Origin: Meandrina meandrites
Lineage: Eukaryota; Cnidaria; Anthozoa; Scleractinia; Meandrinidae
NCBI GenBank assembly: GCA_963693305.1
Contig: OY855915.1
Location: 13,983,840 to 14,047,839 of the forward strand
Direction of reading: 5' to 3'
Length of the DNA stretch: 64,000 bases
Shown: positions 35,660 through 47,494 of the stretch, in pieces
Layout of the letters: each line of letters begins with the position of its first letter
Numbering within the stretch: position 1 is the stretch's first letter
Made by a program: the position numbers and the translations under genes
Notes under the pieces: generated by a model
What the model saw: only the letters and a program-made list of their open reading frames with translations
The model's database searches: none
Told to the model about the DNA's origin: nothing

Positions 35660-36110
35660 GTCAACCAATAGGCAAAGTTTGATTTAAAATCTATGTTTAG
35701 TTCTACAGCTATATTTCAGCAAATGACCTTAATGACAAGCCAAAAAAGAAGACTTTTGCATCAATGTAAACAATATTTGCTAACACATGCATGTTGGATG
35801 TGTTAGTCAATATTTAACAAATCATGCAGTATATCGCTTGATACTTAAAATCAGCAGATATTCTGCAAGACTGATCAGGATAATTGTTTTATTATTGAAC
35901 TAATTGCCAATGAAAAACCTTTTACAGCTAAAACTACCGTGGTTTAGCAGTTCTTTGCAATACTCAGGCAAATTGTGGCAACCAGCTATATGGCAGCATA
36001 TCTGCAATGTACAGATGATGAACAGCAGTGACTTTCTGACCATATATGGGCAACATGACAATTTTGTGAATAATTTACAATTATTCTTCAAGCTCATGTT
36101 GGATATGGGA
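35660..36110. repeat. Dispersed repeat, inverted copy
   Basis: Reverse complement of the family at 20395-20640: gatagtcaaccaataggcaaa equivalents at about 35662 and gaccatatatg...catgacaatttngtgaat at about 36038-36075. Confidence 0.7.
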
Positions 36111-36205
36111 TGGTAGATAGCCAACAAGGCAGGTAGCGCCAAGTTGGCTATAACCGTCTCATATTCAACAAGCGCGAGTGGAATAATTATTTTATTGAAA
36201 ACATG
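36068..36205. mobile_element. Short fold-back MITE
   Basis: attcttcaagctcatgttgg...atatgggatggtagatagccaac (left) is the imperfect inverse of gttggctataaccgtctcat...attcaacaagcgcgagtggaataattatttt (right), with a 15-bp loop. The same arm sequence borders the larger fold-back at 60627-61612. Confidence 0.75.
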
Positions 36206-38655
36206 CAAATAATTGGCTGTTCTCGCTGACACGTACACCTACCACATTTGTTCTCCACAGTGTTCTCTGCAAGCCACGGTTATCAGTGAAAATCGCCATC
36301 TAGTAGTCCTTGGTGTGCCCACTTCTCTTCAGACAAATAACATGTTTTCAAGATAAAAAATCTAAAATGAAACAATCTTAAGGTTTTATAGGTTTTTTTT
36401 ACCTTTCAATCACTTCTCCAAGCTGAAAACAATGTGTTGTCCATTTCTGCATTAATAACATACAACTAAACACCATTACAAGATTAGAAAGCTATTTGAA
36501 AGGTATAGTTTCATAAAACTCTTTATTACAAGGGTTGGGGGTAGGGTAGGGCAGGGTATTTTCTCTGTCTTCTCTGATGGCTTTCATAGTTATTCATCCT
36601 GATTGCTATTTTTTCATAATACTTCAAACACAAGTGACAGCCCTGAAGATAAATTATTTCAACAGTTTCAAAGCCAAGACTTTTTCCTGTTCTACAAAAT
36701 ATGTATTTCACTGAACGAATTCTTGCCCTTAGAGTTTTTACTGTAAAATTCTGTTTAGGGTGAGATGTAACAGGACATGAAAACAACAACTTAAAACTAA
36801 CAAAAACCTGGAAAGCTTTAAACTGGACAGTTAATGCTTACCAACTCTCGAATTGAACTGCATGGAACACCAAAGTAAAGAATTTTGAAAAGCAGCCACT
36901 TGAGTAACAAATGTGCCAGGTTTGAGTGACTCATGGCTCGCTATGGCAATGTACTGAAATTTCCCTTATGTTGTCTATTGCCTGGAAAAATTCTCGCTCA
37001 GTAAAGAAACTCAAACACTTATACGGAAATAAATAGAAAGAAATTGAATTCACACTAAAAATAGTAAAGCATTGAAACAATTAAGAGGCTTTAAACCATT
37101 CTTACAGTTTGACTCCTATTTTGCTCAAGAAAGACAACCACATTTGTAGAAAAGAGGCATGTGATTTGTTTTACCTCTTCTGGTCCCCCACTTTCTTCTG
37201 TCATCTCAATTTAGAAACGTTCACTTTGAAGGTTGTACACATACTTTACTTGGCTACTTCTAGTTCCTATTTTTCTGATTTATTTCCTATGTTAAGAACT
37301 TTTTCTTACCAATGACCATTCATTGCGCATCACACACGTTGTTTATATCACATACAATGCTCTTAGAGTGCTCAATTGAAAACAAAATGAGAGCACGTTC
37401 TGCTTTTATCTAGTTTTAAATCAAACGTAGAAGTGCAGATGTCACAACTGAATTCTGTGAAAAGCCATTACAATTGGTCATTGACTTCACCATAATATAA
37501 TGAAATGACAGGAACTTCCAGTATACATACAATCATTGGTGAACTTAAAAACATTGTACCGAGATCACGTGTTTTATTGAAGTTGGCCCCTGACCAGATA
37601 TTGGTTTTCTATTGGATCACTAGCTCTAGTCCTTTATTTTTTGTTCCAACAGGATTTTTCAAGGGAATTTCTGCAATTGGAGTTGATGATCAATTTAGAC
37701 TATGGAATCTTTCCTGAGTAGTTGCCTAACAACTTGAATGACAGTACTATCAATGAAAGTATTTCTACAAGTTACTAACAACCAGCAAAAAATGTATATG
37801 TGGAGCTCCACTTTTAGGCTTGGCTAAATCTATATAACTTTATTACCTATTTGGGTTGGTTACCAATAACAGAGATCAATAAATAGATTTATTTACCTTC
37901 ACAATGTTACATGTCCACTGTAGTTCCCCAAATTTAAAGACATTAATACGTGGCACTTCCTGGAAAATTGCCCCGGCCGGCCTTTATATAACTGCAAATC
38001 ATTCATTCATGTACAAGTGAATGTGATTGAAAACTTAAAGCAAATACCGGTAGCAATGTCCAGTGTAACACATGATCTGACGTGGGTTAACAAACTAACA
38101 AAGATCGGTTTCATGTAGTCTTCCTGCTAGACTGTTTCCTGTTTCAGGTGTTTAGATTTTAACTCTCAAAGAAGCCTTCTGTCATGTGGAAGATATAACC
38201 TGAAATGTTTCAGCGTAAATCCATTTATCGGGTGACCCACACAACTTAACTGTGAACAATACATCCCACATGTAAGTCTATTCATTGTTAGCTCCGTTCA
38301 TTAGTATCTACCAACAACATGAAACCAGTAAGCTCAAATATCTCAAAAGAGATGTATGGACTGATGCCATCATGATATAAATATGATATGTGTCACTTTT
38401 CACTTGGTAAAATCTCATCTTGTGAAGAAGGCACAATTGACTAAGGGTTACATCCAACATGTTGGACTACAAACGCATGGCTCAAAATCAATCCCTACCC
38501 AGGGTTGTTGTGTTAACTTCTTAGACAAGACACCATTTACATATTAAGAAAAGATTTTTTTTTGTAATTTAAAAGTGTGAACACTGCAGACAAGGAATAC
38601 TCAATTTATAGGCCAGTGCGGGTCAGTTGAGTAACCGAATGTTTAGTGGCTGGTT
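36206..38655. other. No supported feature
   Basis: AT-rich sequence with scattered short ORFs and no splice or domain evidence. Confidence 0.45.
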
Positions 38656-38809
38656 TCACAAATGATCACCGTTGAAATTCTTCTAACTAGTTCTGAAAGA
38701 AATGTAGACAGAGCAGTATGGAGAATTTTTATGTTTACATTAAAACTTAAAGGCTCCAAGGTTGCAGCACTTCTCCATCAGTAAACACCCACTTTATAGT
38801 CAGTTTGTG

Positions 38810-39430
38810 GGGTGCTGTGACCTAATGGTTTGTGGATTTGACTCCTGATGGGTCAGTCTGGGGTTGAGCCCTCACCAGAGTCATCATGTTGTGTTCCTTG
38901 GCAAGACCCTCTACTCTAACAATCCCTTCTCCACCTAGGAGTATTGACGGTGCCTGTAAACTCTGTAAACCCTCACTTGTGCAGGAGACACAGTGCTCTG
39001 ATGGTTTCATGTAACATGTTGGAGTGCAGATTGTAAGATCCAAACACATTGTGTCCAGTGTTCTTGTGTTGAGTTGTTGGACGAGATGGGAGAAAAACTC
39101 TTCGTGATGTAAAAGTGTCACCACTTAACAGTCAAGGAAGACTCAGTTTGTAGCCAGTGTGGGGGAAACAGTGACCAAATGGTAAGTGCCTGCTCGGCTG
39201 GTCTGAAATTGGGCCCTGGCTAGAGTCATTGTGTCGAGTTCATGGGCAAGACACCACTCTCGCAGTGCATCCCTCCACCTTGGAGTGGAGATGGTACTAA
39301 CCAATTGTTTGGGCGTCTTAACAAAAAACTAGGGGTAACCTGCAATAGACTAGCTTCCCATCGAGAGAGTGTAGCGATGCTCCCAGGCACTTCATACTAC
39401 AGAAACTAGAGTAAAGCACCAGCGCAGTTC
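38810..39430 (+). repeat. Two tRNA-derived SINE-like units in the palindrome's left arm
   Basis: gctgtgacctaatggt...gggttgagccctc (38815-38875) resembles A- and B-box spacing of a tRNA head. It is followed by gtcatcatgttgtgttccttggcaagaccct. A second unit at 39160-39430 carries gtgaccaaatggta, gggccctggctagagtcatt, gggcaagacacc, ggggtaacctgcaatagact and tacagaaactagagtaaagc. I recall these tail phrases from a common marine-invertebrate SINE. Inverse copies lie at about 41270-41950. Confidence 0.65.
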
Positions 39431-40329
39431 AGTCATCCGGCTTCTCGCTTTCCCAGGAATGAAACAGACGTCCCTGCTTTGCAGCCAGTGAAATGGTCAC
39501 CAGAGTGTTCTCATTCCGAGCCACCAAGACTGGAAGAGGGATTTATCGCCTTGTGAAAAACAAACCTTTTACCATAAAAGTTTAACTCCTGCCACTGGAT
39601 GTACCGACAAAACTTTCAAGTGAGGGAGGGGAAAGAACACTGGTTAACCTGCACTTCTTACAGACAGTTACACAATAGATGGGTGGAAGTGTGGACTGGC
39701 AGGCTGTGACTAGGGCAATGATGGATTGTACAATGCAGAGGGGAGATTAGGGAATAGTGCCTCTTAAGTCTGGTTGTACGGTCTGGTTGATTCAAGAACC
39801 TGCAACAAAGGACAATCCTCTGGTAGTAATGTAGTTAACACATGGTGTTGTGGCAGCCAAGATCAGGATTCAAATCTCTGAAGGGGCAGTTTCTGTTGTA
39901 GAAAAAAGATCAGCAACCTTTGTAACAACAGTTATTTCTTTTGATATTTAGATGACGCATCTTGCATGGATGAAAGTCAGCTTTTGATTGCCTGTTGAAA
40001 ATTGAGGAAAGATTGCATTCCATGCTCAGTAGAAATCATGTTACCTGTTCCAGGTCATAAACAGCAGCAGACAGGGTAGAGAGTGAGTCGTGGCAGGTGA
40101 TCTTTTCTTCACTTCAGAGGCTTTTCCATCCCCCTGGCATTCAGTTCAGGATGTTTAAGTGGATCTCTTGCAGGAGCTACAGCGCAAGGATGTTCTGGAT
40201 GTGATGAAACATAATCTTCCATGCATTCAGGAAAAGTATCAAGTGATGAACTAACACATCATTATGAACAACTAGCTAACAACAGTCACATCAACCAGGA
40301 AAGACTGGCCAGCCATGTCTGCTCAAAGG

Positions 40330-40330
<1 letters not shown>

Positions 40331-40397
<67 letters not shown>

Positions 40398-40410
40398 TAT
40401 TGTTATTATT
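40331..40410. repeat. (TTA)n microsatellite at the palindrome centre
   Basis: About 26 tta units, flanked by an exact 12-bp inverted repeat gctcaaaggttt / aaacctttgagc. Confidence 0.97.
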
Positions 40411-41269
40411 AAACCTTTGAGCTTAAACACGGTTAATCTTCCCCAGTTGATATAATTGTTGTTCGCTTCCTATTCCTAGACATGTCAGTTCATCACTCAA
40501 CATTTCTCCTAAATATACAGAAGATGATGCGTCATTACAACTAGAACACCCTTGCACTGTAGTTCTTACAAGAAATACACTTAGATATCTTGAACTAAGT
40601 GCCAAAAGAATGGAAAAGTCTCTGAAATGACTAAAGGATCACCTACCATGACTTGCTTTCTACCCCATCTGTTGCCTGTTTATGACCTAAAACAGGCAGC
40701 ATCATCTCAACCAAGCATGCAATACGTCATTTTCCCCAACTTTCAACAGCCACCTGGAAGCTGAGCTTCATCCAATTAATATGTGTCATCTGAACATCAG
40801 GTAGAAATAACTGTTGTTTTATTGCCTATCTTTTTCCTACAACAGAAAAGCCCATCCAGGGATTCAAATCCTGACCTTGACAACCACTGCAACATGTGCT
40901 AACCACATCACTGCTGAGGAATTGTACTTCATTGTGGGTTCTTAAATCAACTTGACTGTACAGCCAGACTCAAGAACCACGATTCCCCAGTCTCTCCACC
41001 CCATTCTACAATCCACTGTTGCCCTTTTCCCAGTCTGACATTCTACACTTCCACCTGTCTACCGTGTAACTGTTTGTAAGAGGTGTAGGTTAACCAATAC
41101 CCTTTTTCCTCCCCCACTTAAAATGTTTTGTGGTGCATCCAATGAAGGGCGTTGGACTTAAATGGTGAAAGGAATGTTTTACACAGGACAATGAATCACC
41201 CTTACAGTCTCTGTGGCTAAAAGTAAAAACATTCCAGTAAGCATTTCATTGGCTACAGAGGAAGGAAGT

Positions 41270-41950
41270 CTGCTACATTCCTAGGGATGCGAGAAGCCAC
41301 ATGGCTCAACAGCACTGGTGCTCAACTCTGGTTCCTGTAGCATGAAGTACCTAGGAGTATTGCTCCGCTCCCTTGATGGGATGCTTGTCCATTACAAGTG
41401 ACCCCCAGCATTTGTCAGGATCCCCTAACAGTTGGTCCGTGCCAGTCTGCACTCCAAGCTGGAGGGAAGCACTGTGAGAGTAGTGTGTTACCCATAAACA
41501 TGACATGATGGCTCCAGCGAGAGCCCAATTTAAGACCTACTGATCAGCCACTTACCATTTGGTCACTGTTCCTTCCACACTGGCTACAAACTGAGTCCTC
41601 CTTGACTGCAAAGTGATGACACTTTTAAATCACGAAGAGTTCTTCTCCCATCTCGTCCAACAACACAACACAAGAACACTGGATGCAATGTGTTTGGATC
41701 TTACAATCTGCACTCCAACATGTTACATGTTGCCATCAGAGTACTGTGTCTCCCGCACAAAGTGAGTGTTAACAGAGTCCACAAGTGCCATCGATACTCC
41801 TAGATGGAGAAAGGATTGTTAGAGTAGAGGGTCTTGCCAAGGAACACAGCAGGACGACTCTCGCCAGAGCTCAACACCAGACTGACCCATCAGGAGTCCA
41901 ATCCACTAACCATTAGGTCACAGCACTTCACAAACTGACTATAAAGTAGG
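41270..41950 (-). repeat. SINE-like units in the palindrome's right arm
   Basis: Reverse-complement counterparts of 38810-39430: gactgacccatcaggagtcc near 41880, tcttgccaaggaacaca near 41833 and ggttcctgtagcatgaagta near 41330. Confidence 0.65.
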
Positions 41951-42585
41951 TGTTCACTGATGGAAAAGTGCTGCCACCTTGGACCCTACAAGCCTGCCTG
42001 TCGACTTCATATTCTCCTTACTGCTCTCTTAACATTTCATACAGAAATAGTTAAGGGAATTGCTTTTTCTATTCAGACAATACTTTAATGGTGATCATTT
42101 TCTAAATTCTTGTGAGCTGTGTCATGGAGAATATGAATTGATATGCTAAAGTGATAATTGAATTTGGATATTTCCATATCCTCAGTTTAACTCATAATTC
42201 ATTAATTGGGTTGATGCTGGTAGCTAGTAGCTGGTGGCCAGGCTCCACCTGACACAGGACATTGAAGACTTCTTTGAAACTTAAGAACTGTAAATGAAGA
42301 GGAACTCAATCCAGTGAATAGACCCACTGAGCTTTGTAAGTTTGTTTCTCCATTTCATGTTGAATTTGTGAAGACTTATTCACGTGCAAATGAATTCATA
42401 ATTGGCAGATATATACTAAAGGGCAATTTCCCAGAAAACATCACAGGAATTTAAGGGGGCACTAACATTGTAAACCATAATGAATTTATTTTATCAACTC
42501 TATTGGCATACCCTAAAAAGCATGAAATGCTTTTTTCTTGTTTCTCAGGTTCCAGGTTTTTCTTTTCTTGTTTATTAATAGGCAG

Positions 42586-42800
42586 CGTTGCCTGGTGGCT
42601 AGGGCATTGGACTTGTAAACCTGGGCCCTCGGTTCAAATCCTCCTCCCTACCACTGAATAGATTTGTCTTTGGTCACCCAAATTCAACTCCTCCATGCTT
42701 TGTAAATAGCCAACTGGTCAGCCTCCTACCAGTTGGGATTTTTAACAAGTTTCTGCTTCATTTACAATATTTGTTTATATATTTACAGTGTCTTCAAATA
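42586..42800 (+). repeat. tRNA-derived SINE
   Basis: The head cctggtggctagggcattgg contains an A-box-like tggctagggcattgg and, 30 bases on, B-box ggttcaaatcc (42634-42644). The body continues to tagccaactggtcagcctcc and taccagttgggatttttaac, a self-complementary 3' block that I recall from coral SINE/LINE tails. Pol III promoter boxes indicate its origin; there is no coding capacity. Confidence 0.8.
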
Positions 42801-43084
42801 CACAACAGTGCTAAGTAGTTTCTGTTTTGTTATTTTTGTGGTTACGTCAGTAACCGTACTATGCTACAGGGTAAGTCTGTAAGTTTTTTCATGGGAATAA
42901 CTGCTGACTGTCACGTTGTCAGAACTCTTCTTTGGTGGAAAAAGAAGAATTGCTGAGCCCAAAACATATGGAAGATTTTTTTCCAAAAGGACTTAATACT
43001 CATTTAGTAAGAACTTTGTTTTTATTTTTTTTAGTCTTACAAGTACCACACAGTACACAGAATTTTTTTCTTTTTACCAGGTTG

Positions 43085-43235
43085 TCAGAACGTATGTGAC
43101 ATTGCAGGCTCGTTTTCCCACGCGCTATACTCACGCATGGTTGACCAAACAAAGAAAATGGCGTCTGTTGTAGGCTCTTTCGAGGCAATGTTTTTTCTCC
43201 GTTAACGATTGCAAGACACCTTTTGAAGTCTAGAA
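43085..43235 (+). promoter_or_regulatory. Possible promoter / 5' leader
   Basis: GC-richer stretch with acgcgctatactcacgcatgg, a YY1-like aaaatggcg at 43155-43163 and a short upstream frame of 15 codons, just upstream of the candidate exon at 43242. Confidence 0.35.
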
Positions 43236-43241
43236 TTGAAG

Positions 43242-43454
43242 GAAATGAATCTGGAGAATACTCAACGGCAGAAACAAGTGGACATTGATGTCTTAAAAAT
43301 CTTCGTTTCCGGTTCGTTTGTCAAGGAGGATTTTCTCAAGACACACGGCATGAAATTTAACCCAAACTATGAATTTCAAATGGAGTTTTCAGGACTTGGA
43401 CGTGCAGCTAAATACAGGGAATGTACTAGACATCTTGAAAGAAAAAGAAAAAAA
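43242..43454 (+). CDS. Candidate exon of an unrecognised protein
   Basis: ATG at 43242 (or 43236) begins MNLENTQRQKQVDIDVLKIF and stays open for 71 codons (FVKEDFLKTHGMKFNPNYEF) up to an aaa|gtaaat donor-like site at 43454. Past that point the frame runs through a tRNA-like repeat, so the end by splicing is preferred. From about 43385 another frame reads DLDVQLNTGNVLDILKEKEK, which also looks protein-like, so a frameshift may separate two halves. No domain is recognised. Confidence 0.35.
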
Positions 43455-43467
43455 AGTAAATGTTCAA

Positions 43468-43556
43468 CAAATAATGCACCGTGGGGCAGTCGAACCCGGA
43501 TTCATCGTGTCAGGAACGAAAATACTAACCACGAGACTACCTACTACAGTTAACGA
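43468..43556 (-). repeat. tRNA-like pseudogene or SINE head
   Basis: On the minus strand, tagtctcgtggttagtattt (A-box-like) is followed by a degenerate anticodon arm and gggttcgactgcc (B box). The acceptor stem does not pair (only the 3' cccacgg side is present), so a working tRNA is unlikely. Confidence 0.55.
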
Positions 43557-43559
43557 TTT

Positions 43560-44668
43560 CGGGTCAATTTCAACTTTTAAAATATGCAAGGTGCTTGCTT
43601 TTATTGGTGTAACTGCTGACCGCCACGTAGTCCAAACGTAACCACATGTCCTCACAGAGGGCTATTTTTTTATATCCAAGTTCAAGCATGTATGGATTAG
43701 GTTTAAACCACACATAAAATGGTGTCATGTTAACAAAGCTGTCCCTCACACAAGCCTCAGACCTTTGTGTTACTCACGTCGCTGCTATTTTAAAGGTGTT
43801 ACATAATCAGTTTTCACTTGTTTCACCTAATAATTGCAAAGCTCGTTACATCAATATTGCTTATGTAAAGCTTAAATTTATTCAAAGACACCTCTAGAAT
43901 GTTTCTTGGGCAGAACACGTTTAAATAGGTTTGCATAAAATCTTAGTATTTGGATTTGCACGTGTCATTGAATAAAACTATTTCAAAACTGGAGTAGTTA
44001 ACAAGAGGTCTTACTTCACTACACCATACCACTGAACCCAAAAAATTGGTTAAACATTAACCACATGGTTTTAAGCTTTCAAGTCTCTTGTTGTTGTTTT
44101 CCAGTACATTTTTCTAAAAATGGAATACTAGTTTTCAGAAGCAAGAGTAAACACTAATCATAATTCTTTTGGGAGGTGATCATGAAAATAATTTTTTTAA
44201 TTTTCAACCTCATTCCTTTGGTCTCTTTATTCTTTTATTGTCTGGAATAATCATTTCAGAGAGAAATAATCATTGCAAAAGAATTGAGTCACACAATATT
44301 TAAAAAAAATCTGCCTTGTAAACTGCAAACAAACAATTGGTAAAGTTTACAGCTGGGCCCTTAAAGTTGTTAGTTAACTACAAACCAGCCTTGTCTTCTC
44401 TTACAAATTCTCTTCTGTTTGTCCTGGAGTTGTCCAACATTTTTTCTAATGAAACAGGTTATGGCCTAGTAAAAAATACAGATTAAATAATTATCATGAT
44501 TAATCATAAGTTAACCTCATCTTAAAAGCTCTGACATGTTTTATACTGACAAGCTTAAAATTTACGAAAATGTTTCACTTTACTATATATCCAAGATTAC
44601 TTGGATCGATCACTCATCATAAAAGCAGGTGCAGGCGCTAAAAAGCGTTAATAACAACGTTAACACAC
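43560..44668. other. No supported feature
   Basis: AT-rich, no coding, repeat or RNA-gene signal that I can support. Confidence 0.45.
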
Positions 44669-44976
44669 GACAAAAGAGAAAACATTTTACATGTTCTATA
44701 GTTCAGCATCGAGGTTCCATAATTTGTCCGTTTCATTCACGAATATTCGAGAGAGTTTGTAGTCCTCACAAACTCGTGAAAAAACCGAAAGATTTTGCAT
44801 ATGCCATTCAAATATCTGTACTTCACTTGAATTTTGACAAAAGAGAAAACATTTTACAATTTCTATAATTCTGCAGCGAGGTTCCATAATTTGTCCGTTC
44901 CATTCACGACCTTCGAGAGAAAAACTGAAAGATTTTGCATATGCCATTCAAATATCTGTACTTCACTTGAATTTTG
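44669..44976. repeat. About 168-bp tandem duplication
   Basis: acaaaagagaaaacatttta starts copies at about 44669 and 44837; both run through ggttccataatttgtccgtt and gattttgcatatgccattc to acttcacttgaattttg. The second lacks about 30 bp. Confidence 0.9.
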
Positions 44977-45160
44977 TCAGTTTTCTGATGAATTTCAGAT
45001 AAAAACAGAAAGAAACAGAGCTCGGAAGTACTTACCAACTGAAAGCCTTTTACCAACTGTAAGCAAAAATTCCGCCATGACACGTCCACATTAGCCGGGA
45101 AACAAACTTCGTTCCCAGGGTCTACTCCGCTTTCACCACGATGGCCAGGTTGCTGAGCAA

Positions 45161-45249
45161 TATTTACAATGGCCGACGAAGGCAAGATGGCAAGATGGAA
45201 CTTATTTCTTTGGTGAGTATCTAATCTGCTTTTAAATGGTGGCGAGAGG
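45161..45249 (+). promoter_or_regulatory. Candidate first exon and donor, copy 1
   Basis: tatttacaATGGCCGACGAAGG opens MADEGKMARWNLFL and reaches a strong donor, TG|GTGAGTAT, at 45212/45213. The block holds two aagatgg (YY1-like) elements. The same 89 bp recur at 45660-45748 with one mismatch. It may be a first coding exon, a non-coding exon, or a spread promoter cassette. Confidence 0.4.
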
Positions 45250-45559
45250 AATGAATGAGGAACTTTCTTGACGACTACAAAAATGGAAGAAGATTTGATT
45301 TCACCATGATTCCATCGGTCGGCTTGTTTACTTGAAACACTGTTGAAAAAAGTCGGAATAATATCTTCGTATTAGAAGAATAATTCTTGGCTAAATAAGT
45401 GTATTTTCCAAATTATATGCATCAACAGAATCTTAAGCAACTGTTTCGAACCATTTACCGGTAAACAAAGCCGCCTACTTTGCAAATTGAAAGGGAAAAT
45501 ACTCACGTTTTCTTCGCAACGCCAAAACCTCAAACTTCACGTTCTCGACACGACGTGTG

Positions 45560-45659
45560 CCATCAGGACAGCGGCTTGAGCATGCGTAACACGCCTCCTC
45601 TGTGAAAACTTACTTCCGGTCGGGTCTTAGAACCGTCGCGTCTCGGATCTTAAGCTCCC
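45560..45659. promoter_or_regulatory. GC-rich promoter-like stretch
   Basis: CpG-rich segment with acttccggtc (an ETS/GABP-type site, 45612-45621) and gtcgcgtctcgg just upstream of the second copy of the candidate first exon. TATA-less; promoter role is inferred. Confidence 0.4.
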
Positions 45660-45748
45660 TATTTACAATGGCCGACGAAGGCAAGATGGCAAGATGGAAC
45701 TTATTTGTTTGGTGAGTATCTAATCTGCTTTTAAATGGTGGCGAGAGA
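45660..45748 (+). promoter_or_regulatory. Candidate first exon and donor, copy 2
   Basis: Repeat of 45161-45249, 499 bp downstream, keeping the ATG (45668), MADEGKMARWNLF and the GTGAGTAT donor. Preceded by the CpG-rich, ETS-site stretch, so this copy is the better candidate for a working start. Confidence 0.45.
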
Positions 45749-46181
45749 GGAGCGATTTTAGAATACTGGGCCACTTATTAACACATGTCTGAGCGCTTTT
45801 TAAAACGAAACATAAACAGACAAAAGGAACTACTCAATGAGATGCAAATAAGTTCCCCGGTATTCGTGTAGGTAATCACATGATTTCAAGTGCAATTTGG
45901 GATAAATAAGCACAAGTAAAGTTATCAAAGGCTAACAACATTACACGAGCCCGTAGGGCGAGTGCAATTTGTAGGCAATTTTTACAGAAAAATCATGTGA
46001 CAACTTATTAATAATATTCATGACAAAACAATATTCAGTCAAAACAAGGTCAAGCAACATACAGGTTTCTCATGTTTTAAAAGTTTTTAAGCCGAAAATT
46101 TCGGCTAAATAGTTCAACGAATTGTATGAAAAAAGGATTCTGGGTTTTACCTCTTCCAGAGATTTTTTCTGCTTCTGATAA

Positions 46182-47014
46182 CAGGGCCCGCGTAGAGGGA
46201 GGGGCTGGGGGGGCTTTAGCCCCCCCCCACTTTTTTACAGTAAAAAGAAAAATAGTAATAACTTAAGTAAATAAGCAAGTAAAGAAAGAAATAAAGGAAA
46301 AAAATATTATTATTATTATTATTATTATTATTGAACAAACAATTACTAAAAGTTTTTCATTTGAACGCCTTTTTAAAAGCTGCTGATAAATTTTGTTTTA
46401 GAGTTCCATATTGGTTAATCATGTATTGAGTGCTTCTGGTAAATGATCATTCCACTGACCGAAGAATAAACATTTTGCCCAAATTGCAGATCGTAGCAAT
46501 AACAGAAAGAGAAATACCGTTCACAACGTTAAGCTGAAGTATAGCAAAAATCGTCAGACTCCTGTTTTGTAAAGGCTAATGGCAGTAGTACTGATTTGGA
46601 GTAAATTATATTGCTTCAAGCATGATTTGATAGTAAATCTATAGGTCTGGTTCTAAATGTTTAGCATGCTTGTACTGTAAAAGTATTACAATAATATAGC
46701 AAGGCTGATAAGTACTATGTGAAAAAGTAACTTTGCAAGACACCAACACGACCAGAACGATAAAGTAGGGCTACAATCGCGGACAGCCATTCCGTCCTTT
46801 TTGGGACTCATCTGTGTTGTGTAGCAAATCTAAATAATGCCAGCTCGAAGGCCAGCGCAAATAAATTGCAATAATGTCTTGTAGATCCTGGTACGTTAGC
46901 ACCATTGTTGTTTGTGGACAGTTGCTGTTTCAAGTTGTAAAAACATTGCACTGTAACACAGTTTGTTCATTTTAAATCCACCTTCCGATATCTGAGAGTA
47001 ACTAAAACCCTAAA

Positions 47015-47045
<31 letters not shown>

Positions 47046-47099
47046 AAAATCTGGCTCACACTTGAGCCCCCCACTCAAAATCTTGCTGCACGGGCCCTG
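46182..47099. mobile_element. 918-bp hAT-like non-autonomous element
   Basis: Ends are CAGGGCCCG (46182-46190) and CGGGCCCTG (47091-47099), with gataa on both sides (46177-46181, 47100-47104). Inside the ends are G-rich and C-rich blocks (ggggctgggggggc; a C run of about 20 followed by an A run at 47017-47050) and an (att)n tract at 46302. CAGGG termini suit hAT elements, but the 5-bp duplication is shorter than the usual 8 bp. No transposase frame. Confidence 0.8.
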
Positions 47100-47233
47100 G
47101 ATAAGCTTTCTTGCCGAGCTTTGCTTGGACGCTTTCGACGGCCAGCCAAGTGCAGCTGTTTCACTTTCCCGTCAACACTTTGGACGAAACAATTCTTGTC
47201 CTGTATAATAGAAAACCTACAGGTTTTGTGCTC

Positions 47234-47494
47234 TTAGTACAATTGTCTTTCAAATGATGAGGCTATCTCATTGTGGCTATAACCTTCGCCAATGTGTTTG
47301 TTTTTGAACTCAACGTAAATAAATTCTCTCAAGCAAAGTGTGAAGCTCAGACGACTCGTAGTTTTGATTTCGTTGGCATTTCCCTTCTTCAGAAAACACT
47401 TATTCCAAAAAGAGAACCCAACACCAGTGCTTTTCAGTGCTATGGTAATTAGAGCTGTCTTCATGTCCTCTACTGTGCTCAAAACACCAGCCAT
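47234..47494 (-). CDS. Short uncharacterised ORF with CCAAT-type upstream region
   Basis: ATG at 47494 follows an A-rich leader (aaaaATGGC) and encodes 86 residues (starts MAGVLSTVEDMKTALITIAL, later FSFWNKCFLKKGNANEIK). Upstream on the same strand are two CCAAT-box cores (about 47560 and 47595). No domain is recognised and the opposite strand has a longer but Phe-rich frame. It could be a first exon, as gaag|g donors are possible, or chance. Confidence 0.35.
   Translation of the reverse strand: MAGVLSTVEDMKTALITIALKSTGVGFSFWNKCFLKKGNANEIKTTSRLSFTLCLREFIYVEFKNKHIGEGYSHNEIASSFERQLY

Larger units (their letters stand above)
38660..42110. repeat. 3.4-kb imperfect palindrome centred on a (TTA)n tract
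   Basis: The left arm (about 38660-40332) matches the reverse complement of the right arm (about 40411-42110) in order throughout: aatgatcacc...gagcagtanggagaat at 38667 and 42095; ctgatgggtcagtctggg at 38847 and 41885; gacgagatgggagaa at 39080 and 41660; aagtgatgaactnaca at 40239 and 40490; gctcaaaggttt at 40321 and 40422. Identity is about 80%. Both arms contain SINE-like sequence. Transcripts through it could fold into a long hairpin. Confidence 0.9.

Noticed and set aside
36526..36789. 87-codon minus-strand ORF
   Set aside because: No domain, no splice context, composition like the surrounding intergenic DNA.
43468..43556. Functional tRNA gene on the minus strand
   Set aside because: A and B boxes are present but the acceptor stem does not pair and the arms are degenerate.
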